Below are positions 5,066-5,589 of a DNA stretch of 5,589 nt, piece after piece (the stretch's first letter is position 1; every line of letters starts with the position of its first letter). This DNA comes from Deltaproteobacteria bacterium. Its GTDB lineage: Bacteria; Desulfobacterota_B; Binatia; Binatales; Binataceae. The DNA is taken from positions 1 through 5,589 of the forward strand of contig JAKAVX010000205.1 of NCBI GenBank assembly GCA_021827465.1, written 5' to 3'. The notes beneath the pieces were generated by a model. That model searched no databases and was not told where the DNA came from. It saw only the letters and a program-made list of their open reading frames with translations. Both the position numbers and the translations under genes were made by a program.

Positions 5066-5589
5066 TCAGAATATCACGTTTTCCTTCTGAAGCTGCTCTA
5101 TCTCCGCGGCCGATAGCCCGAGCATCGCGCCGAGCACTTCCTCGTTATGCTGGCCGAGAATCGGCGCCGCGCTGCGAAGCTCGCCCGGAGTGCGGCTGAG
5201 CCGATGCTGCAAACCTTCGTACGGCGACGGTCCCATTTCCTTGTGCTCCAGCCAGTGCCAGAAGTCGAAAGCCTCGAGGTTCTCGTCCTGATGAAGGTCG
5301 ACGCAGTTCTGCACCCGATACGACGCGACGCCGGCCGCCTGCAGTTTGGCCACCAGATCGATGACGCGCCGCCCGCGGACCGATCCGCCGACGAATGCGT
5401 CGAGCGCCTCGCGATTTTCAACGCGCCCGAGATGCGTCGCAAAACGATCGTCGGACGCTTTTGCGCCGAGCACCTCGAGCATCGCGCGCCATTCGGCGTC
5501 GTTCGCGACCGAGAGCGCGATCCATTGCTCGTTTCCCTCTTCGTCCTCGCACCGGTAGGCGCCGTGCGGGGCGTAACGCTCCAGATCGG
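5066..5589 (-). CDS. CaiB/BaiF-family CoA transferase, C-terminal part (5' end outside window)
   Basis: The frame stays open to the window edge, giving 174 visible C-terminal residues of a family about 380-410 residues long. Typical type III CoA-transferase C-terminal features are seen: YAPHGAYRCEDEEGNEQWIA, then SVANDAEWRAMLEVLG, then DDRFATHLGRVENREALDAF, then VAKLQAAGVASYRVQN, and a closing L-x-R-T-P-G-E-L-R-S-A-A-P-I-L-G-Q-H-N-E-E segment, where family members have the conserved pro-x-leu-gly-glu-his motif (Q replaces E here). The enzymes move CoA between acyl-CoA and carboxylic acids through an aspartyl intermediate; the catalytic Asp lies in the missing N-terminal half. An internal Met at 5480-5482 is not the start, because homology continues upstream. 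The substrate is unknown; the protein is cytoplasmic. Confidence 0.9.
   Translation of the reverse strand, partial: DLERYAPHGAYRCEDEEGNEQWIALSVANDAEWRAMLEVLGAKASDDRFATHLGRVENREALDAFVGGSVRGRRVIDLVAKLQAAGVASYRVQNCVDLHQDENLEAFDFWHWLEHKEMGPSPYEGLQHRLSRTPGELRSAAPILGQHNEEVLGAMLGLSAAEIEQLQKENVIF

Noticed and set aside
4284..5090. 268-residue + strand frame antisense to the permease gene
   Set aside because: High-GC antisense shadow; His/Arg/Asp-rich translation without a recognisable fold, opposite a clear LolC/LolE protein.

Overview
The window is GC-rich bacterial DNA with five well-supported protein genes and one probable small gene. They sit in two converging blocks: four genes on the + strand (about 156-3708) and two on the - strand (about 3771-5589). 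There are no rRNA or tRNA genes, insertion sequences, CRISPR arrays or phage genes. The gene mix suggests an environmental, double-membraned bacterium: a LolC/LolE-type lipoprotein-releasing permease and an AgmX/BON protein imply an inner membrane and periplasm, while an F420-type luciferase-like oxidoreductase, a stand-alone SCP2 protein and a CaiB/BaiF CoA transferase suggest F420 use plus lipid or acyl-CoA metabolism. This fits deltaproteobacteria-like uncultured lineages such as Binatota or Rokubacteria. That placement is inferred from family content only; no marker gene is present.

Layout. 1-155: a leader with three consecutive hairpins, then a strong ribosome binding site. 156-1010: luciferase-like F420-dependent oxidoreductase. 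1131-2633: a 500-residue single-pass membrane protein with two cytoplasmic zinc ribbons, a transmembrane helix, an AgmX/PglI-TonB-like domain and two C-terminal BON domains. 2715-3178: a self-contained unit with a consensus-like sigma-70 promoter, a 110-residue SCP2 sterol-carrier-type protein and a perfect hairpin just after the stop. 3179-3423: a non-coding stretch with several small hairpins, some mutually exclusive. 3424-3708: a 94-residue unrecognised, probably disordered protein. 3709-3770: convergent junction with a possible terminator. 3771-5006 (-): LolC/LolE-family permease. 5066-5589 (-): C-terminal part of a CaiB/BaiF CoA transferase whose start lies beyond the window.

The genes do not form one recognisable pathway. 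The oxidoreductase, SCP2 protein and CoA transferase are all compatible with hydrophobic-acid or steroid-like substrate metabolism, but adjacency is the only link. The permease lacks its usual LolD ATPase partner in the visible sequence. I see no clearly new multi-gene system. The most unusual items are the zinc-ribbon/AgmX/double-BON fusion protein and the structured non-coding stretch before the small unknown gene.
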